Below, piece after piece: positions 1 through 10,370 of a DNA stretch of 64,000 nucleotides. This stretch comes from Polytrichum commune (lineage: Eukaryota; Streptophyta; Polytrichopsida; Polytrichales; Polytrichaceae), in assembly GCA_950295325.1 (NCBI GenBank), contig OX485803.1, positions 11,842,001 through 11,906,000 of the forward strand, written 5' to 3'. The notes under the pieces are model-generated. The model was given only the letters and a program-made list of their open reading frames with translations. It made no database searches and was not told where the DNA came from. Position 1 is the first letter of the stretch; every line of letters begins with the position of its first letter. The position numbers and the translations under genes are program-made.

Positions 1-86
1 ACTCAGACCGGCTCCGCCTTTTCCACCAACGAGAGTGCTTGAAGTGTAATGGTCACGGGCCCTCAATCTCATGTGTGAAGTGGTCC
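1..86. repeat. Right-hand end of a TIR repeat cut by the window edge
   Basis: Read on the minus strand, this stretch begins with a terminus resembling the left end of the element at 9157 (GACCACTTCACAC followed by GAGGGCCC and GTGACC). It abuts the element that starts at 90. It is probably the truncated end of a related PIF/Harbinger-like repeat; only this end is visible, so the family assignment is an inference. Confidence 0.35.
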
Positions 87-89
87 TAA

Positions 90-569
90 GGGCCACTTTA
101 CACCTAGAGGCCAAGCCAATTCCCCTTTAGGCCGATTGTATGAAATTTCAGCCCCTTTTGAGTTGGAGGTTGGCTAATTTTTCCATATGTAAAGGCCTTA
201 GGGCCAAGAAGCTAGGTTGGTTCAATAAATCTAGTATAATCCAACGGATCTAGCATAATCTAGCATAGAGATGTTCATATTTCCACATAATCCAATGGAT
301 ATAGTTCGTTGAAAAATCATGTTTTGTTAAAAATAAATAAAAATGATTGAAATGTGACATTGGCCCTCCATTTTGGGTGCACCCAATTCAACGAGCTCGG
401 GCCGTGTCAGACCATGCATTTTTTGATTAAAATAATCATACCACCAAATCGGCCCAGCCTCCAAGTGTAAAGGGGTTGGGACCGATTTCAACCTTTTGAC
501 CAATCACAAGTGAAGATTTGAAGCCTCTTACACAACGAATTAGCCCGACCTCTAGGTGTAAAGCAACCC
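90..569. mobile_element. Non-autonomous TIR element, PIF/Harbinger-like, TAA target duplication
   Basis: The left end reads GGGCCACTTTACACCTAGAG. The right end, read on the other strand, is GGGTTGCTTTACACCTAGAG, so the two form an inverted repeat of over 20 bp with few mismatches. Each side is flanked by TAA (87-89 and 570-572), the 3-bp duplication typical of PIF/Harbinger. The 480-bp body has no convincing coding frame. This is a MITE-sized element moved in trans if it was ever mobile. The superfamily rests on target site and terminus only. Confidence 0.65.
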
Positions 570-573
570 TAAC

Positions 574-800
574 TCCCCCCCCCCCTTTACACATGGAGGA
601 GAAATAAGTCTTGGGTAGTGAGGACCATCACGTTCCGGTCCGTTACGTGATCCCCTCTCCTTGTGTCTTTTGATAATTGGCATGGGGAATATGGAGGGAG
701 TTGGAATCCTTCCACTTTATGCAATCTTTGGAGGCCTCGATTCCACCTCCGCCTCCGCGTCCACGTCCTCCCCCGCCGACTCGGATGGGGGGGGGGGGGG
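574..800. repeat. Homopolymer C run and G run bracketing a unique stretch
   Basis: A run of about 12 C at 574-585 and a run of about 14 G at 787-800 bracket 200 bp without recognisable content. An open frame between them on the minus strand is low-complexity (proline/arginine-rich) and is not a gene. Confidence 0.6.
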
Positions 801-979
801 ACTTTTAGGGGTGTCATATTAAATTAGGGTTGGTGGGCCACAACCTTTATAAAGAGTGGGGCGCACGATAGCTCCGGATTTGGTGCCAGGCCTCAAGACT
901 CCATCGTATCCACCGGCATCAGGCATGGGATGTCCTAACCTCATTCGCAAAGTAAGTGGGGGTATTTATGGGGACCACT

Positions 980-1560
980 GCTTGGGAAGCACCGGCGGTT
1001 AGTTGCACATGAACCAGTCGAGTTTGAGAAACAACCGGTTGAAGTCGGAGACTTCATGAGCTATGATCCGGGAAGAACCGGCAGTTGGTTACAGATGAAC
1101 CGGTTGAGTTTGAGAAATAACCGGTTGAAGTTCAAGATTGCAAGAAAATTATCGACCATTTTAGAGGAATTTATAGAATATACCCCAATTTCATAAAGAA
1201 AAACCAGAGAATGTCAACATGTAACTGGTGGGACTTGCAAACACTAGGATCTCAACTGATTATGCTTGTCCAAATAACTCCCCGATCACTGGGGCAAACC
1301 AACCCATACACTCATTCCTTGTTGGATGTCTAAACCCTTGCCTCCAAGGAACCAATGTACGGGTTAGTTCACCCCAGTCCGGTTGGAGTCGGAGACTGTA
1401 GGAGAATTACCAATCACTTTAAAGGAATCTATAAAATAATATGCCTCAAGTGAAGAAAGCACAACCGGAAGATGTCAACATGTAACCGGTTTCATTTAGG
1501 ATCACTAGGATCTTGACCGAGTATATACGCCCAACAACTTCCGGGCCACTTATGGGGACT
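980..1560 (+). repeat. AACCGGTT-rich dispersed repeat, two adjacent degenerate copies
   Basis: Two successive copies share the order: ACCGGTTGAAGT-type motif, a GACCATTTTAGAGGAAT-like block, a block like AATGTCAACATGTAAC, then CACTAGGATCTTGACCGA and a TCC-rich end. A third copy lies at 41640-41830, and related AACCGGTT repeats are at 10060-10150. The palindrome AACCGGTT recurs several times. A short foldback element (1291-1375) sits between the copies. No coding capacity is seen. Confidence 0.7.
1291..1375. mobile_element. Small foldback element (about 85 bp), second copy at 63396
   Basis: The ends are inverted copies: GGGGCAAACCAACCCATACA on the left, and on the other strand at the right end a GGGGTGAACTAACCC-type sequence. 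The whole unit matches the reverse complement of 63396-63481. It is too short to code for protein, so it is a miniature foldback repeat of unknown family. Confidence 0.6.
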
Positions 1561-2276
1561 TAAGTTAGCCCTTGGGGGTAGAAAGTGGGATCCTGAAGCC
1601 CCTTCTACTCTGTAGGTAAATTTATTTATTCCATGTTGTCGACGACGGCGGCCCATCCTTTCATCCATCTAACCCCCAAAATTTGGATGAATGGATAGAT
1701 GGACGGACGGATCTCCTCAACTAGAACCACCCCCCCCCCCCCCGCGCCCCCCTTATTTGCTCTTTTTGGGGGGTACCACAAGGTAGATGAGCATGTTACA
1801 CCCACTTCTAGAAGATTTGGTCTATTTTTAAGTGCAATGAATTCATAATAAGAATAGATCTTAGTCGATTAGGATATTTTGCATGAATCCAATGTCGTAA
1901 GAATGAGATCAAGGTCACTATACTTTAATTTGTGGCAATTGTTCAAAAGAACTTATAGGCGATCTTCTAAAGTGATCATATAGGTGTGCAATCATATGGG
2001 TTTTACAAAAAAAATTAAAAATGAAGAAAGCATTGAGGGTGAGTGTACTAACTTGCTAACTAAGTGAAGACAAACTTAAACATAGTATTCTAACAAATAC
2101 TCTGGATATAAACAAACCAAGCCCACCAATATCATGGCTCATACACGGTTCTCAAGATTTTCATGTGCTAAACTTGCATGTTCCCAAGAGATCACAACCA
2201 AAATGAAACCCAATGTACAGTATTCAATGACGTCGAGAATAGGAGGAAAACTCTTTGACCATGTGTTATTTACCTA
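1561..2276. other. No gene seen; intergenic, with a C-rich run near 1730
   Basis: A poly(C) tract lies at about 1730-1743. The last 50 bases (about 2231-2276) resemble 3440-3490, so the family A repeat that begins at 2277 may be inserted in, or flanked by, another repeated sequence. No supported reading frame was found. Confidence 0.5.
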
Positions 2277-3236
2277 GGGGTGGACTCTTCATACCATGTA
2301 CAAACTAACGAGATTGTAAAAAGGGGCATTACTTGAGGAATCATCGTATACATGTCTAGTACACATATGGGAAAGGTATTGTTGTGTTGTAATGTGTCCA
2401 TCTAACAAGTTATTTATGAATTTTGAAGTAAATGTAGATGTATGGAAGGGGACCCTAAGGTTTAGTGGAGAAAAGAGACAATAGATGTGCTAGTTTTATC
2501 CAAGTCAAGTTTCCATCCATTATTATCATACGGTGATAAGTCCCTAATGACTATCATGTCCATTCTTCTTAGGGTTTACATTTGGGTACTAGGTTTTCCC
2601 AAACTCGAGGCTCTTGGAGCGAACATTTGAGCCTTAAAGGTTATTGAGAAGGCTAAGAAAGGGGGAAGATAATTGAAAACTATAATGTTGTTGACTACTA
2701 AGACTTGGTATATTAAAAAGGGTTTATATAATTCGTCAAAAATTTTGGTAATAAGTGGGTAGACTATGGGAATTGACCTAAGGACACATCCTTTGCACAT
2801 GGAGATAGGGTTTTGTTGGTATCAAAGTCAAATGACTCAAAATGGACCTATGGTTTAAATGATCATATGATGTTGAATTTAGATGCTATTTTCATGATTT
2901 AGGGTGTGTTTTAGGGTAATTTCATAATGAGTCACACCCTATGATTGAAAAAAGTGTTCAATGACTTGTCATTGGAAGGTTGTATTGAATTGTGTATATA
3001 TACTAAAGATATATATTTTTATATATTTTTATTTCTGAATTATATTTCATGTTTGTAGTGGAGGCATTTATTACATTGAGTTGAAAAACTTAGTATAAAT
3101 ACACAAGTCCATTTTCAAGCCCACCACTAGTACATATACATTTGTTTTTCTCTGTAGTATGCCATACACAAGGGACTTTTATTCATAATCACACACGCAG
3201 GTCATGTAGGTTAATTTCCAATGAAGAGTCCACCCC
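2277..3236. mobile_element. Dispersed TIR element, family A, copy 1
   Basis: The left end is GGGGTGGACTCTTCATACC. The right end, read inverted, is a GGGGTGGACTCTTCATTGG-type sequence, a terminal inverted repeat of about 17 bp. Homologous copies at 25724-27312 and 37355-37945 share the same ends and much of the interior. Copy 3 has a TTA duplication on both sides, suggesting PIF/Harbinger; no clean duplication is visible at copy 1. At 2800-2960 it holds a decayed stretch that translates similarly to 43890-44070 (GDxxLLVSK...NxKWTYG). That stretch has in-frame stops, so it is not a gene now. Confidence 0.6.
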
Positions 3237-3286
3237 CCTTCCCCCCCACCCCATGGTTTATTTAAATGTTCAAACACATGAGATGC

Positions 3287-3665
3287 AAGCTATACAAGAA
3301 TAAGATTACCTGCAAAGCTAATGATTTTTTCTTGTGTTCCACCCTCTATGCAGCATTTCAAGGATAATTGTATTGTGCACCAAGCTATTTTCCAACACCA
3401 ATGAGACTTTCTAGTACATAATGGAAAAATGATCAAAACGGTCAAGATAGGAGGAAATAACTCTTTGACCGTGTGTTCATTTATGGGTTCTGACACTGAA
3501 TAGCAAACTATATAGAAAACAAATTAGAGCTGTGTATGAAACGCAGTTTGATTTCTTGTGTTTCACCTTCTAACTTATTCGACTTTTTAAGGACATCTTC
3601 ATTGTGCACCACACTATTTTCCAAAACAGTGAGTCCGGTGTAGTACACAAAGATATTGTGATCCA
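3287..3665. repeat. Two-unit tandem duplication, period about 213 bp
   Basis: The unit starting near 3287 (GCAAGCTATA... TTTTTTCTTGTGTTCCACC... TTGTGCACCAAGCTATTTTCC) recurs from about 3500 (GCAAACTATA... ATTTCTTGTGTTTCACC... TTGTGCACCACACTATTTTCC). The units have diverged substantially. Small open frames inside are not conserved between the two units, so they are unlikely to be coding. Confidence 0.6.
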
Positions 3666-3669
3666 CACT

Positions 3670-5170
3670 AATTGCACTTCCAATGTGGGCCACTGAATCT
3701 GAGTGTGGATATTTCTTCGAGTTCGAAATGGAGCAGGCTTTCTATGTCAATATATACAGGGGCTACCAAGTACATTACAAAATGACAATAACTATAGGCC
3801 CACACTACCAATAAAATGGTTGGAAAATAGTGCAACCGTTGAATGCTCGAGAACAAGAACATTTCTTTCTCTTTTGGAGGTGGATGATGTGGGCTTCCGA
3901 CGCACCTTCAATGCAATTTGTTTTTCGATAGATGGATAGTCATATTTGCATGGGACAATGAAATACCATAGAGGGCTTACTTCCTCTTAAGTTCCGCCAT
4001 GTGTCGATCAGACATTGGTCAAGATCCTCTTGATTGCCATGTGGAAATTTAGCGTGGGCCACACTAATTTATAGTCAAGGTGGTAACAAGACATGGGTCC
4101 AAGACCCCGGGTCTTCTCCAGAGTCTTTATGAAAGACTTCCAACCAACACATTGAAGATTGATTCTACGACAATGGTAACACAAAATAAAAATAATCACC
4201 CACATTCATTTTCTAGGATAACAATTACTGTGGCCCGTGCTAATTTCTACTAGAAACTTAGCGTGTGTCGAAAATTACGATGGCCCACATTAACTGTCAT
4301 TATGAATTTAGCATGGGCTCTAAAACATTAATTTGGCCCACAATAATAGGACTATTTAGTGTACATCTCAATTATCAATCATCCATGACAATACTTCATC
4401 AAAAGCTGTTGACAAGCCAAGGTAGGATTTTGGCCAATGGATGAACTCATCCATCATCTATGACAATGTTTGTAACTTAGTTACAAGGGGCATCCGAAAA
4501 ACCATAGTGAGAACAAATCCATGTGACACTAAATATGATATTTGGTGTAGTGTTCAATGAAAAGTATGTAATTGTCAAATGATCCATTTTGAAAGTGTTG
4601 TCCTTTACCATTGAATGGTGATAGGATCTCCTATGATAGTAGATTCTTGATCCATATTCATAGATTTTCAAACTTGTATAGTGGAAGAGAACCAATAATA
4701 AGTAACCGCACTTCCCGTGTTGACTTGTCCAAAGCTTTGTGGTGTCTACGTACACTCATCTATTAAAAAAATGGAAGCCCAATGACCAACTTAATAAATT
4801 CTTGTTTTTTAGCCAATGAAAAATTGGAAAGCTCCTCAAGTATGGCATGTAGACATACATCAGACATTATATAATAATTGGCGATATCAAACCCAAGTAA
4901 GTACATGTTAACAATAATAAAGTAATGAAAGAGGATGATAGACTAAACAATATAATAATGTACATGAGCACATGTTCACATTGTGTCATACATCCAACAA
5001 AATACCACAACCACCCGAATTTAGAACCATGCAATCCATCGATAATGCCATTCGGGGTCACTGTGATGAAAATGATCAACATGACATCTCCAAGCATTGA
5101 TCCTATCCTTTCTTTCCCACACCCAAATTTTTTTATTCTAGAACACATCCAACTTATCATATGTGATAAA
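3670..5170. other. No gene seen; fragmentary repeats
   Basis: Only short open frames without recognisable domains occur on either strand. A CACTAAATATGATATTTGG-type block near 4528 resembles the termini of family G elements at 27603 and 54003, so at least part of the stretch is decayed MITE sequence. Confidence 0.5.
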
Positions 5171-5180
5171 AAGTAGTTAT

Positions 5181-5186
5181 AATAAT

Positions 5187-5218
<32 letters not shown>

Positions 5219-5219
5219 C
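5181..5219. repeat. AAC/CAA microsatellite
   Basis: About 13 consecutive CAA-type triplets after two TAA triplets. Long asparagine, leucine or cysteine runs in overlapping frames are artefacts of this repeat. Confidence 0.9.
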
Positions 5220-5990
5220 TCAAAGAAGTCACTAACAATTTGCCATTGCTCATCGTATGAATCATACTCACTTTGTGTATTTTTTTCCTCTCCTTTTGCC
5301 ATCAATAATAAAAAAACATATAGAACATTATCACTGCCACGGTATCCGTTGACAAACTTTTCTTGAGCAACTAAACATCCACATCCAAAAATGGGTCTTT
5401 GTAATGGAAGTAAAAAAAGATGATAGAGTAGTACATACAAATGAGACTTAGCAATGCACAAACTCCCTATCGATGAATACTACACATTTGGATCACACTA
5501 TCATCTACATTCTCAAATCCTCGTGGGAACTCTATAGTTGGGATTGTGTCACCATCGTTCAACACAGAAACCAACCACAAAAACATCACCAATGTGGAGA
5601 GCATTACGATCAATCCACCATCAATTATTCCACATAATGGAAATTACAGATAGATAGATAGATGAGGAATTTTTGAAAGCACCTTGTTGGTGCGTCTTTG
5701 TGGACTACTGAAAAGCCATCAAATAATCAATTTTTTGGATCATTGAGGACTGGCCATCACCCCAAACCTCCTCAACAAATCCTCATAGCCATTCTAAACA
5801 CTTGCCAATTCAGGGTTTTGGCCACCAAACCAATCAACCCCCTAAGTTGCCTCCTAAGTACACTAGCAAACCCAACAATGAGGGTAGCAAACTCCCATTT
5901 AAACTTGCAAGGACAATCCCAAAAGGAATGAGGTTGAAACCCTTGGGGCAAGTTCCAAAACCACTTAAAATAACTAAACCAAGAGGGTCT
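5220..5990. other. No gene seen
   Basis: Short overlapping frames with no recognisable domain on either strand. From about 5990 the sequence begins to resemble the tandem units that follow. Confidence 0.4.
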
Positions 5991-5994
5991 TTTC

Positions 5995-6715
5995 CGAATT
6001 TTCGGGCACATTTGTGAAGCCTTGAAGGCTCTGGGAAGTGTTGGGAACACCATTTCTAAAGAATTCCTAGAAAACTAAAATTTTGGAATCAACTTTCACA
6101 TGGCCAAAATATTGGAAAAAACCCACTCGGCACAAAGAGCCAATGTTTTTAAAAAAGTTTGGGCATTTTTGTGAAGCTTTGAGAAGGCATGGAAAGAGTT
6201 GCAAGCGTCATTGTAAAAGAATTTGAAAAATAAAATAAAAATTGAACCAACTTTCATGTGTCCAAAATGTTGGAAAATGTTTGAGCATTTCTCTGACGGC
6301 AAGAAGGCCCCAAGAAGCAATGGGGCATCATTTTTAAAGAATTAAAAAAAAAATCAAAAAACTTATGAACCAACATTCATGTGTCCAAAATGTTGGGAAA
6401 CATCCTCTTGGCACTAAGAGGATGTTTTTCAAAATTTTGAGCACTTTTGCAAAGCCCTAAGACAATTTGAAAGAATTTGGAAAACTTTAGAAACAACTTT
6501 CATATTTCCAAAATGATGGAAAACATCCTCTTGGCACCAAGAGGGTGTTCTCCAAAATTACGAGCATTTTCTTTTGAAGCCCTAAGAAGGTTTGGGAGGC
6601 ATTATGAATGTCATTTTAAAATAATTCTAAAAAAACAAACAAAATTTGGAATCAACTTTCATGTGTTCAAAATTTTGGAAACTATAATCTTTGTACCAAG
6701 ATAAATATTTATGAT
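5995..6715. repeat. Degenerate tandem array, about five units of 120-160 bp
   Basis: The phrase CAACTTTCATGTGTCCAAAA and variants recurs at about 6087, 6244, 6369, 6491 and 6649. Each is followed by ATGTTGGAAA, a CTTGGCACxAAGAG block and then GAGCATTTTxxxAAGCCCTAAGA. Unit spacing is 157, 125, 122 and 158 bp. Some units contain a short hairpin (CATCCTCTTGGCACTAAGAG and its partner). The array is non-coding, and its units are diverged. Confidence 0.75.
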
Positions 6716-6759
6716 TTTTTTGATATCATAGTCTCGAGGCCATAGCACTTTTCTTCTTA

Positions 6760-6965
6760 ATTTCTAGAGCTCACATGGATCCCTTATTCATCATCAAAGT
6801 GAAGGTTCTCGTGCTCATTAAGTGGTCTATAGGTCCTTGCAACTATGTTGACTATTGTACTTAGATTTGCTTAGCATAATTTAAGCACATAGTTCAATTT
6901 TTTCAGACATATGTCTTTTTGGTATCCATTGATTAGCAAATGGGAATGACTAGCAACTATTATAT
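6760..6965 (+). repeat. Dispersed repeat family D, truncated copy
   Basis: Shares the order AGCTCACA, ATCAAAGTGAAG, TGCTCATTA, GGTCxxATAGGTC, ATGTTGACTATTG, GCACATAGTTCAAT and ACATGTCTTT with copies at 14690-15230, 28985-29312, 36710-37042 and 42060-42262. This copy lacks the usual CTCAAATATAGGTGT end. Confidence 0.6.
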
Positions 6966-7680
6966 GTTACTCACCTTATTTTAGTGACGTTGGCCAACAC
7001 CATCTTGTGTGCTTGACAAATCTTATGTTGTGACACTCACTCTATTTGCGTTGTCTTTCCCAAAATCATTTGGTTGTGACATGTTGGTTCTATGTGTGTT
7101 TGCAAGATTGTCCTCTAGGTGAAATATTTTTGTTCGTGTGAGATATGCTCAGTTACACTCTAAGATTCTACACCATCTTTTACCATTCTTGTGCTCTTCA
7201 GTTGTTTGAAGGAAGAAAAAAATAGTCGAGTCTTCCTCATGCGTCTCCTCTACAACATGTCATGGTCTCCTTGCAATGAAGGTGTTTGTCAATTCTTGAA
7301 GTTCATATCATGTATCCTAGATACATCTTTTTAGGTTTAGGGTTTATAATATGGCCTCGCCAGTGTTTGATGATCATTGATGACGCCCAATACTCATCGC
7401 TCATCACTCATGTCTTAGCTTCCCTTCATTATAGCCATGAAGGAACGTGATTGTAAATGACTGATAACTTTTGTTGTTCCATAACATATGTGCTTGCATC
7501 AAGCAACCCAACATAACATACACAAAGTACATACACTACAATCTAGTAGCCAGGACAACTATTACAAATTTGGCTTACAAAGTATACATATGGGAGGAGT
7601 ATTGTTACACCTAGTTTCAACAATTCAATAGAGTGTCCTCTTTGGACACCACAAATTAATTACATGAGTGCATAGAAGGG
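6966..7680. other. No gene seen
   Basis: AT-rich sequence with no open frame, motif or repeat that I can support. Confidence 0.4.
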
Positions 7681-7689
7681 GGTTTTAGA

Positions 7690-7970
7690 GGCATTGATGT
7701 ACGTAATATATGTAAGGGGAGTTATTGTTTACCATAATTTGTTGTAGTCTACAAATAAATTGTCTATTTTAAATTTTAAAGTAGACATAGATGTACAAAT
7801 CACAATTATAAAGTTTAGAGAATTATTTTATGTGCTTTCCTTATGACTAGTACAATCGTTTGTTGGTAAATCTAGATGCTATCATTTCCCTAGCTTCAAT
7901 GACACATGTTGTATAGTCAAATTATCATGAGCTACATCATATATATTTAAAAAGAATTAAACCTTTCTCA
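7690..7970 (+). repeat. Fragment related to the family A interior with decayed coding trace
   Basis: The order ATGTACGTAATATATGTAAG, GGAGTTATTGTTT, GTAGACATAGATGTACAA and TTTAGAGAA resembles the interior of the family A elements. At 7870-7960 a translated stretch (NLDAIISLASMTHVV) matches the segment at 43950-44030 (DLEIIIALASMTYIVD). Stops interrupt it. It is a relic of a formerly coding repeat; the protein family is unknown to me. Confidence 0.4.
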
Positions 7971-9150
7971 AATTTGAAAGTGAAAGTGGATTGGGGATGA
8001 GGTTTTTAATTTGTAAGCAAACCTTGGGATGAGATATTTGTTTTAGAGGTTGTTGGCTTCCAACTCCATAAATATGAGAGTATTATCATCACGTTAAATG
8101 TTGGAATTTAATTCGAACATCCCTTAATTATGTTTTCATATTTAAGTTCTAGCCAATTCAAACACCCACGCCCACCACTTGGTACTACAAGACAACTTGG
8201 CACAATCCAAATGCACAAGCTGCAAGGCATAGGAACAAATGTGACAGTACGACACTTACAACATATGCTATGGTGGGGAAGAAATGCCAATGGATCAAAT
8301 TACAACCACATGTGTATCATTTATTCATGTATCTATGCAAGGTTGACTACATAAATGCGAACACCTTCATGTATGCAGGCATAACTTTAAACTACAACAA
8401 GGTCATGGGCATCATACCAACATCATATAGAGTTGCAACTAATATGAAGTACTAACAATCAATAAATATATAAACATGATGTGATGTTAGTTCATTATTG
8501 ATATAGAAATTTAATGAAAATTCCGCATATGTAGGTAATTGTAGGTATTTTTGAGGCCAACTTACTAACATTCAAGCTACAATAGAATATTAAGGCTTAT
8601 TTCTAGATCTACAAATGTCAAGTTGATTATATATTAATAGGCACCTTGACAAGACATAGAGCATGAATTCCATAGTAATAAGGTTCATTTATTGAATGTC
8701 AAATGTCCCTTTGCATTCCATTTATAGCTGAACTATTCAAATTTCATGAAATGTATTCTTTAAATGGAAATTTATATATATCATGTTATGTCTCACTACT
8801 CACATGTTATTGCTGACCGCTCACATGCTAGCTTCTCTTCTTGTTAAATATCATAATGCAATTTTTTTTCTCTTTAAAAAGTTACTTATTTTGACAAACA
8901 ATAATGTGTTGACAAATAATGGACGTGACAATTTGAGACATGTAGGCATCTACTTTACAATGTTCACCAATAGTGTGCATGGTATTAAATAACCATAAAC
9001 AATGTAGTGGGGTTTAGCTAGCATGTATTGACCATCAACTAAAAGGATACTTGGTTTCACTAAAGCCGTGTTTTTACACACAATGGCTGAGTTTACTTAG
9101 ACACCCGTGGAATCACAACTGGTCCATCAATGTTGGTTACGCGTATGCCT
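7971..9150. other. No gene seen
   Basis: Open frames of up to 74 codons overlap on both strands, with no conserved feature and no codon bias that sets them apart. I treat this as intergenic. Confidence 0.45.
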
Positions 9151-9156
9151 ACCTTA

Positions 9157-9620
9157 AGGCCACTCTACACTAGAGCTTGAGGGCCCTTGACCTCTAATAT
9201 ACAAATTATGTGAGAAACCACAAGTTATCCATGTTCACTTTACACTAGAACCATGAAGGCCTAAATAACCAAAGAAATTCAAATGAATGACAAATCATCC
9301 TACATGGAACCAAGTAGATAATTTCTCATAGTCTATCATATATGACATTAAGCCCATCAGAAAGAGGTGGGTCTAATGCAAAACTAGGACCCATGGCAAT
9401 CCTTTAAACAATCATTGGTCCCTAGAGACCATGGATATTATCATGGTGGAACATATGGTGCGGTTCCTCAACACAGTCCACGTTCACTTTTCATACTAAC
9501 CTCAAGAGGCCCATCAATTGCAAAGTTGGAAGTATACTTCCCACTTATGACATTTGGATGAGTTTCAAGGGCCCTCAGAATTTCATGGTCACGGCTCTGG
9601 GTCGGTGTCCAGAGCGGCCC
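9157..9620. mobile_element. TIR element with TTA flanks, PIF/Harbinger-like
   Basis: The left end is AGGCCACTCTACAC, followed further in by GAGGGCCCTTGACC. The right end read inverted is GGGCCGCTCTGGACAC, followed by GTGACC and GAGGGCCCTTGA. TTA flanks both sides (9154-9156 and 9621-9623). The 464-bp interior has no coding frame. Related termini occur at 1-86, 90-569 and about 9988, so this is one of several related MITEs here. Confidence 0.55.
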
Positions 9621-9983
9621 TTATTACGTACTATGTACGCTTCTTTAAAAAATACTCATAAAGTGTGCAATATGTAAAGTACCGATTCAAATATTTTGCC
9701 CAACAAAGTACTGAGGCAGACCACTTTGCAGTGAAATGTGCAGAGGCCAAAACCGTTGGGCCTGCAGCCACTCTGGAACTTAAGGCTTTTGGATTAGGAG
9801 GTTTTGAATTTAAAAACCCATGATGGTCTCATGTCCCGTTACCACCACTACCCTCCTGACCACAATCATTAACTCCCTGCACGGCTCGATTTTGAATATA
9901 TTTTCCCATGCGAGAAAGTTGGAGAGATTCAATCCATGGAAGGACCCTAATAAATAACATGTGTGTGGAGGTAAAAGGTACAC

Positions 9984-10150
9984 ATAATAACTAGGGCCGC
10001 TTCACACTAGGACGACGGCTAAGATTGCAGGGATTGACCTCAAGTGACTTCCGACTTCAACCGGTTATCTCTTGAACTCAACCGGTCATCTCTTGAATTG
10101 AACCGGTGATATCTTGACATCAACCGGTTCATTGGTAACTAGCAGCCGGT
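9984..10150. repeat. Fragment of the same MITE group with four AACCGGTT-type motifs
   Basis: Begins CTAGGGCCGCTTCACAC, a terminus like that of 57288-57673. It continues with GGATTGACCTCAAGTGACTT, which is also found just inside the right end of that element. A short tandem series follows (CAACCGGTTATCTCTTGAA and variants, four times). Confidence 0.5.
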
Positions 10151-10163
10151 TCTGCCCATTCAT

Positions 10164-10370
10164 TGGTTCACACGGGGTCCCAGGTCCTAATTCCCAAGTC
10201 TCTTGAGGTGGTCAATCGATGCAAGCTTAGTTGTTGAGAGCATGGAAGTTGGGACTGACCATTTCACATGGGTCCCGAGTATGGCATGGATGCCTACCTG
10301 GCAATGTTTTATGGAGGCGAGGCTTTGGGGCTTGTGTTGAGAGTTGGGTCGAGCAAAAAGTTAGGCCTCG
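10164..10370 (-). mobile_element. Half of the 57288-type element, inverted
   Basis: From TTGGTTCACACGGGGTCCCA onward, this matches the reverse complement of the right half of 57288-57673. The match runs through TTGAGAGCATGGAAGTTGGG, GGCATGGATGCCTACCTGGC and AGTTGGGTCGAGCAAAAAG. The other half is missing, so the copy is truncated. Confidence 0.65.

Noticed and set aside
5163-5461. Frames with long asparagine, cysteine or leucine runs
   Set aside because: They are translations of the CAA microsatellite at 5181-5219 in different frames.
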